Shown piece after piece: positions 6,621 through 15,104 of a stretch of 34,064 nt of DNA. Origin of the DNA: an uncultured Pseudomonadales bacterium (GTDB lineage: Bacteria > Pseudomonadota > Gammaproteobacteria > Pseudomonadales > Azotimanducaceae); contig CALHVX010000084.1 of the NCBI GenBank assembly GCA_938036875.1, forward strand, positions 1 through 34,064, read 5' to 3'. Within the stretch, counting starts at the first letter, position 1; every line of letters starts with the position of its first letter. A model generated the notes under the pieces. The model was not told the DNA's origin. It searched no databases and saw nothing but the letters and a program-made list of their open reading frames with translations. Both the position numbers and the translations under genes were made by a program.

Positions 6621-8708
6621 CTACTTGCTCGCGGCTTTACGCTCACGGGTCTCTTTGATCACCTCTTCCGCCACGTTGGCTGGGCAAGGCGCGTAATGAC
6701 TGAACTCCATAGAGAACTGGCCACGACCTGAGGTCATGGTGCGCAGGTCACCGATGTAGCCAAACATCTCAGAAAGCGGGCAGTCAGCCTTCACACGAAC
6801 GCCACTTGGGCCAGCGTCTTGCGACTTGATCATGCCGCGACGACGGTTCAGGTCACCAATCACATCACCCACGTGATCATCAGGCGTGAACACATCCACC
6901 TTCATCACTGGCTCTAGCAGCTGAGGAGACGCCTTAGGGATCGTCTGACGGTACGCTGAACGTCCAGCCAACTCGTAAGCAATAGCCGATGAGTCAACCG
7001 CATGGAAGGCGCCATCTACCAAGGTGACCTTCACATCCAACAGCGGGAAGCCGGCCAAGGTGCCTTCGTCCATGCTCATTTGGAATGCCTTTTCTACCGC
7101 AGGCCAAAATTCGCGAGGTACGTTACCGCCCGTTACTTTAGATTCAAACTCGTAGCCACTGCCTTGCTCGCCAGGCTCAACAATGTAGTCGATCTTGGCG
7201 AACTGACCAGAACCACCCGTTTGCTTCTTGTGGGTGTACGAGTCTTCAACCGTTTTAGTAATCGATTCACGGTAAGCCACCTGAGGCTTACCCACTTGCA
7301 CTTCAACGCCGTGGGTACGCTTTAAGATGTCGACCTTAATGTCCAGGTGCAGCTCGCCCATCCCTTTGATGATGGTCTCGCCAGACTCTTCATCCGTCAT
7401 CACGCGGAACGAAGGATCTTCTTGCATCATCTTGTTGAGCGCCACACCCATCTTCTCTGCACCCGCCTTATCGTTGGGTGAAATCGCAATAGAGATGACT
7501 GGATCTGGGAAGACCATGGGTTCCAAGGTTGCTGGCTTAACCGGATCGCACAAGGTGTGACCCGTGCGGGTGTTTTTCATACCCAGCAACGCAATGATGT
7601 CACCAGCCTGTGCAGAATCGCGTTCTTCACGAGAGTCGGCGTGCATCTCAACGATACGACCAATGCGCTCGGTTTTACCGGTGAAGGTATTCAATACGGT
7701 ATCGCCTTTCTTCAGCGAGCCGGAGTAAATGCGGGTAAAGGTTAGGGCGCCGTAACGGTCGTCCATAATCTTGAACGCCAATGCGCGTAGCGGACCATTT
7801 GCATCCACAATGGCATGCTCACCGGTCTCGTTACCTTCCAAGTCCACTTCTGGCTGTGGATCTACTTCCATTGGGTTAGGCAGGTAATCGACAACCGCGT
7901 TCAGGATTAGCTGTACGCCTTTGTTCTTAAACGCTGAGCCACAATAGGTTGGGAAGAAGTCCAGCGCGATGGTGCCTTTACGGATGCACTTCTTGACGTC
8001 GTCTACTGAAGGTTCGGTGCCGTCTAGGTAAGCTTCCATCAGGTCATCGTCTTGCTCTAATGCCGTCTCGATGAGCTTTTCGCGATACTCGGCCGCTTTG
8101 TCAACGAGGTCCGCTGGGATGTCCGTGATTTCGTACTTGGTTGGGTCACCAGAGTCGTCCCAAACCCAAGCTTTAGCCGACAACACGTCAACCACGCCCA
8201 CAAAATCATCTTCTTCACCAATCGGCAAAGTCATGACCAGCGCGTTAGCACCCAAAACGTTCTCTACCTGATCAACCACACGGTAGAAGTCAGCGCCCAA
8301 ACGGTCGAGCTTGTTCACGAAGATCAAGCGCGCAACTTCAGAGTCGTTCGCGTAACGCCAGTTGGTTTCTGACTGGGGCTCAACCCCACCAGAACCACAG
8401 AACACACCAACACCGCCGTCGAGCACTTTCAACGAACGATAGACTTCGATGGTGAAGTCCACGTGTCCGGGCGTATCAATGATGTTCAGGCGATGGCCGT
8501 CCCACTCACAGGTGGTGGCAGCGGACTGGATGGTGATCCCACGCTCTTGCTCTTGGTCCATGAAGTCGGTGGTGGCAGCACCATCGTGCACCTCACCAAT
8601 CTTATGAATCTTGCCGGTAAGCTTCAAAAAGCGCTCGGTTGTAGTGGTTTTACCCGCGTCAACGTGAGCGAAAATGCCGATGTTGCGATACGTGGTTAGG
8701 TCAGTCAT
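6621..8708 (-). CDS. fusA2: Elongation factor G, second-paralogue (fusA2) type
   Basis: A 695-residue, full-length translational GTPase. The GTP-binding motifs are AHVDAGKTT (about 14-22), DTPGHVD (78-84) and NKLD (132-135), followed by the EF-G domains II to V. The sequence recalls the paralogue annotated EF-G 2 in Pseudomonas and Vibrio (for example [20 protein letters not shown] and [18 protein letters not shown]) rather than the EF-G of the str operon. The genomic setting agrees: no rpsL, rpsG or tuf gene is nearby. In bacteria with two EF-Gs, one copy may be specialised, for example for ribosome recycling or alternative growth conditions; which applies here cannot be told. The gene has its own terminator and lies 230 bases downstream of tamB. 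Confidence 0.9.
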   Translation of the reverse strand: MTDLTTYRNIGIFAHVDAGKTTTTERFLKLTGKIHKIGEVHDGAATTDFMDQEQERGITIQSAATTCEWDGHRLNIIDTPGHVDFTIEVYRSLKVLDGGVGVFCGSGGVEPQSETNWRYANDSEVARLIFVNKLDRLGADFYRVVDQVENVLGANALVMTLPIGEEDDFVGVVDVLSAKAWVWDDSGDPTKYEITDIPADLVDKAAEYREKLIETALEQDDDLMEAYLDGTEPSVDDVKKCIRKGTIALDFFPTYCGSAFKNKGVQLILNAVVDYLPNPMEVDPQPEVDLEGNETGEHAIVDANGPLRALAFKIMDDRYGALTFTRIYSGSLKKGDTVLNTFTGKTERIGRIVEMHADSREERDSAQAGDIIALLGMKNTRTGHTLCDPVKPATLEPMVFPDPVISIAISPNDKAGAEKMGVALNKMMQEDPSFRVMTDEESGETIIKGMGELHLDIKVDILKRTHGVEVQVGKPQVAYRESITKTVEDSYTHKKQTGGSGQFAKIDYIVEPGEQGSGYEFESKVTGGNVPREFWPAVEKAFQMSMDEGTLAGFPLLDVKVTLVDGAFHAVDSSAIAYELAGRSAYRQTIPKASPQLLEPVMKVDVFTPDDHVGDVIGDLNRRRGMIKSQDAGPSGVRVKADCPLSEMFGYIGDLRTMTSGRGQFSMEFSHYAPCPANVAEEVIKETRERKAASK

Positions 8709-8845
8709 CTCAGTTCTCTAAACGATTCTATGAAAAGGTGCTTTCAACAGGTCTTATGTAACCGCCTTTTTCTAGTGAAAATAGGCCAGCGTCAATTCTA
8801 GCTGCCACTTTCGTAACCTATTGAAATTTAACGATATTTTGAAAC

Positions 8846-8918
8846 GGGCAAGGTGCGGCGCGCGCATCATACCATGCCTTGGGTATGAAGCTTAAGCGAC
8901 ATTTGGTGCATCTTGCCC
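8846..8918. repeat. Nested inverted repeat between tamB and the EF-G gene
   Basis: The outer arms GGGCAAGGTGC (8846-8856) and GCATCTTGCCC (8908-8918) pair over 11 positions with one G-T pair in plus-strand RNA (an A-C mismatch in minus-strand RNA). Inside, CATACC (8868-8873) and GGTATG (8882-8887) pair exactly, and GCTTAAGC (8889-8896) is itself palindromic. No T-run follows on either strand, so this is not a classic terminator. It could be the 3' end of the tamB transcript, a leader of the EF-G gene, or a protein-binding site. Confidence 0.5.
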
Positions 8919-8938
8919 TGATTTACCCTGGGGAGTGG

Positions 8939-11900
8939 CTACTTTTCTAGCACCCACTCAAAGTCGCCGCCTGCCGCCTGATTCGTCGACTCGGTGACAA
9001 TGCGCCATAAACGGCTTAACTGATACTCCAAACGCAACGTGGAGATTGGCTCAAACAACCCATAGCCATAACTCACATAAAGCTTTGGCGACAGGTACTT
9101 ACCGATCACCAAGGCCGCCTGGTCATTGTCTTCGCCAGGCGCGCTCTCAATCCCGATGTTATCCACCGCCAGACTCTGGCTTAAGCGGTCGGTGATAAGC
9201 TTGCCACCCTTTACCCCCAAAGCCAGTGCCGCTTGTTGCAACACCGAGCGCTCCGAGGCGGAACCCCCCGACATCGGGCGCCCCAGCACCAAGTAGGACA
9301 ATTGGTCAGACTCGGGTAAAGCGGGGGTCGAGAACAAGGTGAGCCTGGGGTCGGCAAGGCTACCGCGGACATCCACCCCCACCGCCACTTCTGGGGTGGC
9401 TTGGCGCACAGCGCGAACGTCCAAACCCGGTTCGGTCAGCTGGCCACCAGCAAAAATCACCCGCCCTCTCTCAATGGTCAAATCTTGGCCGTAGGCGGTG
9501 TAACTGCCTTGGGTAATATTGATCTCACCGGTGCCTCGCGCTAAGCGATCGGGTTCCTGCTGAATATTTAATTTGCCGCTAAATTGCGCCTGAAGCCCTA
9601 ACCCAGCAAACCGCACATCGTCTCCCAACACAACGTCTAACCGCGCATCCACCGCAACGGGCAACTCCGCCTCTTCCGCCTCAACGGTTTCGATTAGCAC
9701 CTGATCTGAGGTCACTGTGATAGCGCCGCTGGGCGCCTGACGCAATCGTATATCTGCTGTGGGCACTGTCACCCGACCACGCACTTTGACTAGGTTGTCG
9801 CTGTAGTTAACCCTCAGGTCCGGCGAGACGCGCACCAACGCGGTGGTGGAGTCGCTTACCAACAGGTTGTTACCCACCAAGCTCCCGCTTGCCTGCAACG
9901 CTTGCATCCCTTGCAACCATGAAAGATCAACCGCGAGCTGCACTGGCTCGTTGCTGGTTGTGGTGGTGCCGCGTAACGCGAGCCCAGTATTGGTGCCCTT
10001 CAGCTGCAGCTTGGTTTGCTCGAGCCTTATGTCTGGCGTGTTGAGCAGCAGGCTCGCCACTTGCAGTTGCGCCTCACCATTTAAACTGGGTTCACCCAAC
10101 AGGCCACCGATAGCCAGGTCAGCCGTAAGGCCCGCATCGGTTACCTCGACTTCCGGACTAAAGGAGCCAACCCAGGCCATCTCGGGTAACTGCATGGTTA
10201 GCTGACCTTGCACTGGCCAAAGGTCTGGACTTAAATCTGGTGAACGCAATGCACTACCCGAGATACGGCTTTCTAACTGCAGGCCCTCACTACCCTCAGC
10301 GCCCTCAGCCTGCAGGGGTAGATCAAGACGTAACGCAAGATCATCACCTTGTGGAGCAAGGGTGAGCTGCCCTTGATTAAAAACCAACGCATCTTGCCAA
10401 CGCTCGGTGTTTTGCACGGCAACCGCTAACCCTTCTAGTTGCAAGTCACCGCGACTAAGCATGGGCTCGCCACCCCAATGCGCGGTGCCGCCAACCAACC
10501 CGCGCAGACGCACTTCCGGTGGCAACATCGAATTGAGCAACTGCAGATCAAAACCACTGAGCTGAACATCCGCCAGTATCCGTTCATTAGGGTTGCTAGC
10601 GCTAACACAAAGCGCACTGTTTGAGCTCGGCGCACTTTGCGTTAAACACATTGGCTGTAACTCGAACTGACCTTCTTGGAACCAGCCTTTCACCGGATCA
10701 CGCAACTGCCAAATTTGCGCTTGGTCAGCAACAGTGGCAGCCACATCCAGCTGGCTGGCCAAAAACTGCCAACGACTATCGGCACGCAAGTGGCCCGTGA
10801 GCGCCAAATCAGCCTTCAACTCTGGTGCACTGAGCGCAAGGGTTAAAGCATGTGAGCGCTTGTCTCCCATCAGGTGAACGGCAAAAGAATCCAGCCGTTG
10901 GTCTTGGTAGACCAGGTTGCCACCCTCCAGTTCAGCCAGAACCTTGGGATCCTGTTGGGTTCCACGAATGTAGCCACTACCTTTTACCTGACCACGCACT
11001 CGATCTTTCGGCGCCAGCCCTAAGGCTTCGCTTACCTCCTCCAGACCAGTAGCCTCTAGGCTCCAGGTTAAGTTGTTACGTTGGGCAATAGCACCTTGCA
11101 CTTGCCAATGCACTCGCTTTGCACCCAACCGGCCTTGCAGGCGATCGATTTGAATGTGATCTGGCGACCACTTTGCTGTGCCGTCTAGGGTGACTGGCAA
11201 GGTCCCTAAAGTGCCATCCACCAACAGCTCGTCCACCGCAACGCTAAGCTTGTCGTCTGCGGCTGTGCTGACATCAATGTGCGCACCCAGTTGCAGATTG
11301 CCATTGGGAATACTGCCGGCATCGCTGGCGAGTTCATCAGCAAAGATAGCGGGGTTAACGCCGGTGCCGGCGAGCACAAAGGCGCCGTTAAGACCGTCCA
11401 CCCAACGCATGTCGCCGCTAAGGCTCAGTTGCATCTCGGGCGCTTGCTCTACGCCAACTTGCAACCGTTGCAACTGCACCGCTTCTGCACTGCCGGTACC
11501 TTGCAGCTCAATGGGTAAAATATTGTTGCCTTGATGCCAGCGGCTTTGCGCCAAGAAACGGTAGGCCGATGCACCACCTTCAAGCCGCACATTGATGGGT
11601 TCGGGTTGATCAGGCAACAAGGCGATGAGCTCGACCAAGGCCTGGGGATCCAACATCGGGCCCTGCGCTTGCGCTGTTGCATTCAAACGTACCTGCGGCA
11701 AGCTAGGCTCAATGGCAGAGGGGTCCAACGCCTTGATCGCCGCCGTCATATCAAGGGGGTAGTCACCAGACAGCTGCACGCCCCCTTGCAGCGCAACCTT
11801 TGCAGCACCCGCAACAACCTCGAAGCTGTGCAGTGTCAATTGCGTATCTAGCCAGGACGCTTGCAGTCGAGCGCGATCCATTGCGTAGTTCGCTTGGGCT

Positions 11901-12382
11901 TGTTGAACCTGCACATCAACAAGCAGCAGCTCTTCTATGACTAGGTCAACCGGCGTAGCAAGCTCAAACGGCAAGACAAAAGGTTCACTGGGCTCGACTG
12001 GGACATTCGCTGTTGTCGGCAGTATTTGGACCAAGATGCCTTGCAGCTTTAGCTGGGTTACTTGCACTGTTTTAGACAGCAGCGCGTGCGGCCGCCAAGC
12101 TAGGCTTAGCTGTGCAATCTCTACTACCGCCGAGGGGTCTTCTACACGAACACCCAGCAAACTTAAGGGGCCCCAAAAGCGCCCCTGAACTTCAGACACC
12201 GTTATGTTGGCTGGTAACGCTTGGCCAACCAAGGTGCGAGCACCAGAGTTTGTGCCTAACGCCCACACGAGCAGCCCCACCAAAAGGAACAACAAGGCCA
12301 GCACTGTCCATCCAAGCCACCGCCACAAAGGTGCGCTTGGTTTGGTTCCGGCTGTGGTTGTCGGTTGGGGGGCGTCACTCAT
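8939..12382 (-). CDS. tamB: TamB, translocation and assembly module subunit
   Basis: A 1147-residue TamB/DUF490 protein. It has one N-terminal membrane anchor (about residues 18-44, WRWLGWTVLALLFLLVGL) and then a very long run of short beta-strands typical of the periplasm-spanning beta-groove (AsmA/YhdP/VPS13-like). The conserved C-terminal DUF490 domain covers roughly residues 830-1147, with GEINITQGSYTAYGQDLTIE, RGRVIFAGGQL and DQLSYLVLGRPMSG. TamB works with the outer-membrane protein TamA. It is described as helping assemble some outer-membrane proteins and as a conduit for phospholipids between membranes. Its ATG overlaps the tamA stop by four bases (ATGA), so translation is coupled. 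Length is close to the usual 1200-1300 residues. Confidence 0.95.
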   Translation of the reverse strand: MSDAPQPTTTAGTKPSAPLWRWLGWTVLALLFLLVGLLVWALGTNSGARTLVGQALPANITVSEVQGRFWGPLSLLGVRVEDPSAVVEIAQLSLAWRPHALLSKTVQVTQLKLQGILVQILPTTANVPVEPSEPFVLPFELATPVDLVIEELLLVDVQVQQAQANYAMDRARLQASWLDTQLTLHSFEVVAGAAKVALQGGVQLSGDYPLDMTAAIKALDPSAIEPSLPQVRLNATAQAQGPMLDPQALVELIALLPDQPEPINVRLEGGASAYRFLAQSRWHQGNNILPIELQGTGSAEAVQLQRLQVGVEQAPEMQLSLSGDMRWVDGLNGAFVLAGTGVNPAIFADELASDAGSIPNGNLQLGAHIDVSTAADDKLSVAVDELLVDGTLGTLPVTLDGTAKWSPDHIQIDRLQGRLGAKRVHWQVQGAIAQRNNLTWSLEATGLEEVSEALGLAPKDRVRGQVKGSGYIRGTQQDPKVLAELEGGNLVYQDQRLDSFAVHLMGDKRSHALTLALSAPELKADLALTGHLRADSRWQFLASQLDVAATVADQAQIWQLRDPVKGWFQEGQFELQPMCLTQSAPSSNSALCVSASNPNERILADVQLSGFDLQLLNSMLPPEVRLRGLVGGTAHWGGEPMLSRGDLQLEGLAVAVQNTERWQDALVFNQGQLTLAPQGDDLALRLDLPLQAEGAEGSEGLQLESRISGSALRSPDLSPDLWPVQGQLTMQLPEMAWVGSFSPEVEVTDAGLTADLAIGGLLGEPSLNGEAQLQVASLLLNTPDIRLEQTKLQLKGTNTGLALRGTTTTSNEPVQLAVDLSWLQGMQALQASGSLVGNNLLVSDSTTALVRVSPDLRVNYSDNLVKVRGRVTVPTADIRLRQAPSGAITVTSDQVLIETVEAEEAELPVAVDARLDVVLGDDVRFAGLGLQAQFSGKLNIQQEPDRLARGTGEINITQGSYTAYGQDLTIERGRVIFAGGQLTEPGLDVRAVRQATPEVAVGVDVRGSLADPRLTLFSTPALPESDQLSYLVLGRPMSGGSASERSVLQQAALALGVKGGKLITDRLSQSLAVDNIGIESAPGEDNDQAALVIGKYLSPKLYVSYGYGLFEPISTLRLEYQLSRLWRIVTESTNQAAGGDFEWVLEK

Positions 12383-14256
12383 AGGTCTGGACCTATGCTG
12401 ACGTGGATACGAAAGTTGTTATCCGGATCATCCAACGGATGCGCCACATCAAACCGAATCATGCCAACCGGCGAGCGGAAACGAACTCCCACACCGACCC
12501 CTAACTTGAAGTCTTGCGGCCTGTCTTGGCTGGCCTCGCCAGCATCCGCAAAGGCGGCAACTAACCATGAGTCGCCAATTTGGTAGTCAAGCTCCACACT
12601 GGCGCTGGCTAGGTATTGGCCGCCAATGTCATCTCCCGCCGCGTTTTGCGGGGAGATATCTTGGAACCCATAGCCTCGCACGCTACGATCGCCACCAGCA
12701 TACAAACGTTGCGACGGTGGCAGCGCAGCAAAATTATCCGTGTCAACCCAAGCCGCCTCAGCTGCCGTGATTAACCGCCAGCGAGATCCCAGACCCAGCA
12801 CGCCGCGACCACTCAAACCTACAGCAGTGAAGTCCACTTCGGAGCCCAAGCTTTCCAGCCCACCGTGAAGTTGCATGGCCACGCTATAGCCTCGACGCAC
12901 AAACTTTGGATTGTCGACCCGGTCGTAAGCGAGATTGATGCCTGGGTAAACTAAGGTGGATTGCTGCTGCGAGGCATCACCAATTTCGAATTGCTCACGC
13001 TCTAGGTTAAAAAACAATCGGCGCCGAAACGGACCCCAATCATCTTCTCGCGCGACACCCACCAAAAAAGTGGTTGTGTCGGCGTCACCCACCTCTCGCT
13101 GCTGGCCACCGGCGTAAATGAGCACCCGGTCTTTGGCGACCTCCTTTATCGGAATTTGGTACTCGCCCTGAAGCTCACTTAAGATCGCCGAAAAACGCGT
13201 CTGCAATCGATACTTGTGACCACGGCTATTGACCCGGCGCGCCTCAATCCCAGCACTAATTCTTGGCCCGGTGTCGGTGCCAAAACCAACGCCCGCGGTA
13301 TAGCGTCTGCGCTTGGCAGGCTCTGCCCGTAAGGTAACCGGAATGCGGTAGTCCACCGCGTCTTCCCGATCTACCTCCAGATTTACCGCGTTAAAATAGT
13401 TGGTGTCGTTCAGTCGAATCTGCAGGTCGACCAAGCGCGCGGTCGAGAACGGCTCCCCCGGCATGATGTTGTGGTAACGGGCAACAAAGGATTCCCTTAG
13501 CACGTCTTGGGCTACCACCACCGGTCCAAAATAGTAACGTGCGCCAGTCTCTAACCGCCACTGCAGCGCTGCCGTTTGCAGCTCGGGGTTAACCCGCAAC
13601 ACCGCCTTGGTATAACGAGCATCCAGATAGCCAGCACTGGCCAGGTCCGTGAGCAAGGCGCTTTTGTTGGCGTCGTAAAACGCATGATCTAAGCCTTGCG
13701 CTTCTTGCGCCTGAACTAAAGCCACGCGTTTCACCACCGCTGGCAGTTGCTGACCTTCCCCAACCACCTCGATATCGATCTTGTCGAGTTGGGTTCGCGG
13801 TCCAAGGACAACGCTATAGCTAGCCTCCCAACGTTTGGGCTCGGGATTCTCTAACGCACCGGTAACCGTTGGGGAGTAATAACCAAAAGGTTGTACCGCC
13901 TGTTCAATTTCCCCCTGTGCTAACGCATGCAGGCGCTCGATGCGCAGCGTCGTAAACACCTTGTCTCGTTTGGCTTTTTCAGCGGCGGCCTCAGCCCCGC
14001 CAAATAGAGTAAATCCAACCGGACGCGTTTCTTGGTAGATACTCAAAAAAGCCAAGGCGTTGGCTTTGATCGGCGCATCCAGCCCAGCAATGCGCACACT
14101 AACCGACCCGGATGCCGCTACGGCGGATGTTGCGCCCAACGCCATGACGGCCGCCCAAAGCACTACCAGTAACTTATGCCACCGCTTTGGTTGGGCCCAA
14201 TGTCGGGTTTTGGTCTTAGATGGATGTTGCTTTGGCCACCACGCGTGCTGGATCAC
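12379..14256 (-). CDS. tamA: TamA, Omp85-family outer-membrane assembly protein
   Basis: About 625 residues from the GTG at 14256, preferred because it forms the classic 4-base GTGA overlap with the yaiL stop; a TTG one codon upstream is the alternative. A long basic n-region precedes a signal peptide (LLVVLWAAVMALG, then SAVAA). POTRA domains cover about residues 50-285. The 16-strand Omp85 barrel follows, with YTAGVGFGTDTGPRISAGIE at its start, LYAGGDRSVRGYGFQDISP (the conserved RGY loop) and the closing strand RFRSPVGMIRFDVAHPLDDP. It inserts in the outer membrane and pairs with TamB, encoded directly downstream. No Shine-Dalgarno is evident, which fits translational coupling to yaiL. Confidence 0.95.
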   Translation of the reverse strand: MIQHAWWPKQHPSKTKTRHWAQPKRWHKLLVVLWAAVMALGATSAVAASGSVSVRIAGLDAPIKANALAFLSIYQETRPVGFTLFGGAEAAAEKAKRDKVFTTLRIERLHALAQGEIEQAVQPFGYYSPTVTGALENPEPKRWEASYSVVLGPRTQLDKIDIEVVGEGQQLPAVVKRVALVQAQEAQGLDHAFYDANKSALLTDLASAGYLDARYTKAVLRVNPELQTAALQWRLETGARYYFGPVVVAQDVLRESFVARYHNIMPGEPFSTARLVDLQIRLNDTNYFNAVNLEVDREDAVDYRIPVTLRAEPAKRRRYTAGVGFGTDTGPRISAGIEARRVNSRGHKYRLQTRFSAILSELQGEYQIPIKEVAKDRVLIYAGGQQREVGDADTTTFLVGVAREDDWGPFRRRLFFNLEREQFEIGDASQQQSTLVYPGINLAYDRVDNPKFVRRGYSVAMQLHGGLESLGSEVDFTAVGLSGRGVLGLGSRWRLITAAEAAWVDTDNFAALPPSQRLYAGGDRSVRGYGFQDISPQNAAGDDIGGQYLASASVELDYQIGDSWLVAAFADAGEASQDRPQDFKLGVGVGVRFRSPVGMIRFDVAHPLDDPDNNFRIHVSIGPDL

Positions 14257-14870
14257 CAATCCAAATCGTCTGGCACCTGAAAATCTTTGTAGTAGTCATC
14301 CATCTCTTCAGCCGGCTTGGCGGCGGCTGGGTCATGCGCCGCGATCACCCACTTGGGGTCGCGCTCGGCAATTTTTCCGGCAATTTCTTTGCTGACCAAA
14401 TGGTAACGACCATCGTTGTTGATGATGGTCAATTGCCCTTTGCTGAGCATCTCTTGCTGCTTGGCTGGCACGTAGATGCGCTTAATCTTTTTGCCGTGCA
14501 AAAAGTTGTAAGGCACATCGTCGTCACGGTTGCCCTTCTCGCGCACATCGTTTTGGGTGACCAACTGCTTAATCTGCGCGCGAATGGCTTTCGCCTGAGC
14601 TTTGGCGTTTCGCTCTTGAGCCAACTCACGGTCACGCTTAGCTTTCTCTGACTGCGCTTGGCGCGCCTTTTTGGCGGCTTCGCTTAGTGGTTTGGCCTTA
14701 GCGCTGGGCCGATCGCCCTTTTTCTTGTTGCCACCAGCCTTGGTGACCGCATCAGCACTCTTCTTGCGATGAGCCTGACCTTCGGAGCGCTTTTGCTTCT
14801 CAGCTTTTTTAGCCTGGCTCGCCGTTGCCAGGCCAGCTTCAACCAATTGATCACGTAATGACTTTGCCAA
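14253..14870 (-). CDS. yaiL: DUF2058 family protein (YaiL-like)
   Basis: A 205-residue highly charged, soluble protein. The N-terminal helix SLRDQLVEAGLATASQAKK, a Lys/Ala/Gln-rich coiled region (about 25-105), the IRAQIKQLVTQNDVRE helix and the closing YYKDFQVPDDLDW match DUF2058/YaiL; E. coli YaiL ends in a very similar FKVPDDLMW. The biochemical function is unknown; annotations mention nucleic-acid association. The start is a TTG at 14870 preceded by AGGAA, and the MAKSL beginning matches the family, so the non-ATG start looks real. It is the first gene of a tightly coupled yaiL-tamA-tamB operon, a less usual partner for tamAB. Confidence 0.88.
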   Translation of the reverse strand: MAKSLRDQLVEAGLATASQAKKAEKQKRSEGQAHRKKSADAVTKAGGNKKKGDRPSAKAKPLSEAAKKARQAQSEKAKRDRELAQERNAKAQAKAIRAQIKQLVTQNDVREKGNRDDDVPYNFLHGKKIKRIYVPAKQQEMLSKGQLTIINNDGRYHLVSKEIAGKIAERDPKWVIAAHDPAAAKPAEEMDDYYKDFQVPDDLDW

Positions 14871-14931
14871 GCCAGGTTCCTACCGTTTGGGGTGAGGGTG
14901 AATTTTCGACCAGATATCGCTTGGGCACAAT

Positions 14932-14961
14932 GGCTAGTTGAGGCTAGTTGCGTTTAGTTAG
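14932..14961. repeat. Three direct repeats with 10-base period
   Basis: GGCTAGTTGA, GGCTAGTTGC and the diverged GTTTAGTTAG start at 14932, 14942 and 14952, exactly one helical turn apart. They lie in the divergent control region between yaiL and the acyl-CoA dehydrogenase gene. Arrays phased like this are typical of cooperative protein binding on one face of the DNA. Which regulator binds is not known. Confidence 0.55.
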
Positions 14962-15026
14962 ACCAAGAAGCGATCTAGGCCCTCAGGTCCAGCCCCCAAC
15001 AACCCTAGGCAAGACGACAGAAGCCA

Positions 15027-15070
15027 CAATCGAGCAGCAATCCAAGAGCAATCGAGCTACAATCGGCGGT
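15027..15070. repeat. Four CAATC direct repeats with 11-base period
   Basis: CAATCGAGCAG, CAATCCAAGAG, CAATCGAGCTA and CAATCGGCGGT begin at 15027, 15038, 15049 and 15060. They end 34 bases before the start codon of the acyl-CoA dehydrogenase gene. The CAATC core is invariant. At this distance a bound protein would block or position RNA polymerase; alternatively the repeats lie in the mRNA leader. Confidence 0.6.
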
Positions 15071-15104
15071 CCGAAGAAACGTTTTATTGGAAGGGAGAGA
15101 CACC

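Noticed and set aside
6621-8708. Reading the EF-G gene as the main translocation factor fusA1
   Set aside because: Its neighbours are not the str operon and its sequence recalls the EF-G 2 paralogue; a tree would settle it.
8709-8845. TTGACG as the -35 of the EF-G gene
   Set aside because: No acceptable -10 hexamer lies 16-18 bases downstream.
14220-14651. 143-codon plus-strand frame opposite yaiL and the 5' end of tamA
   Set aside because: Its coordinates are fully inside well-identified genes on the other strand and it resembles no family.
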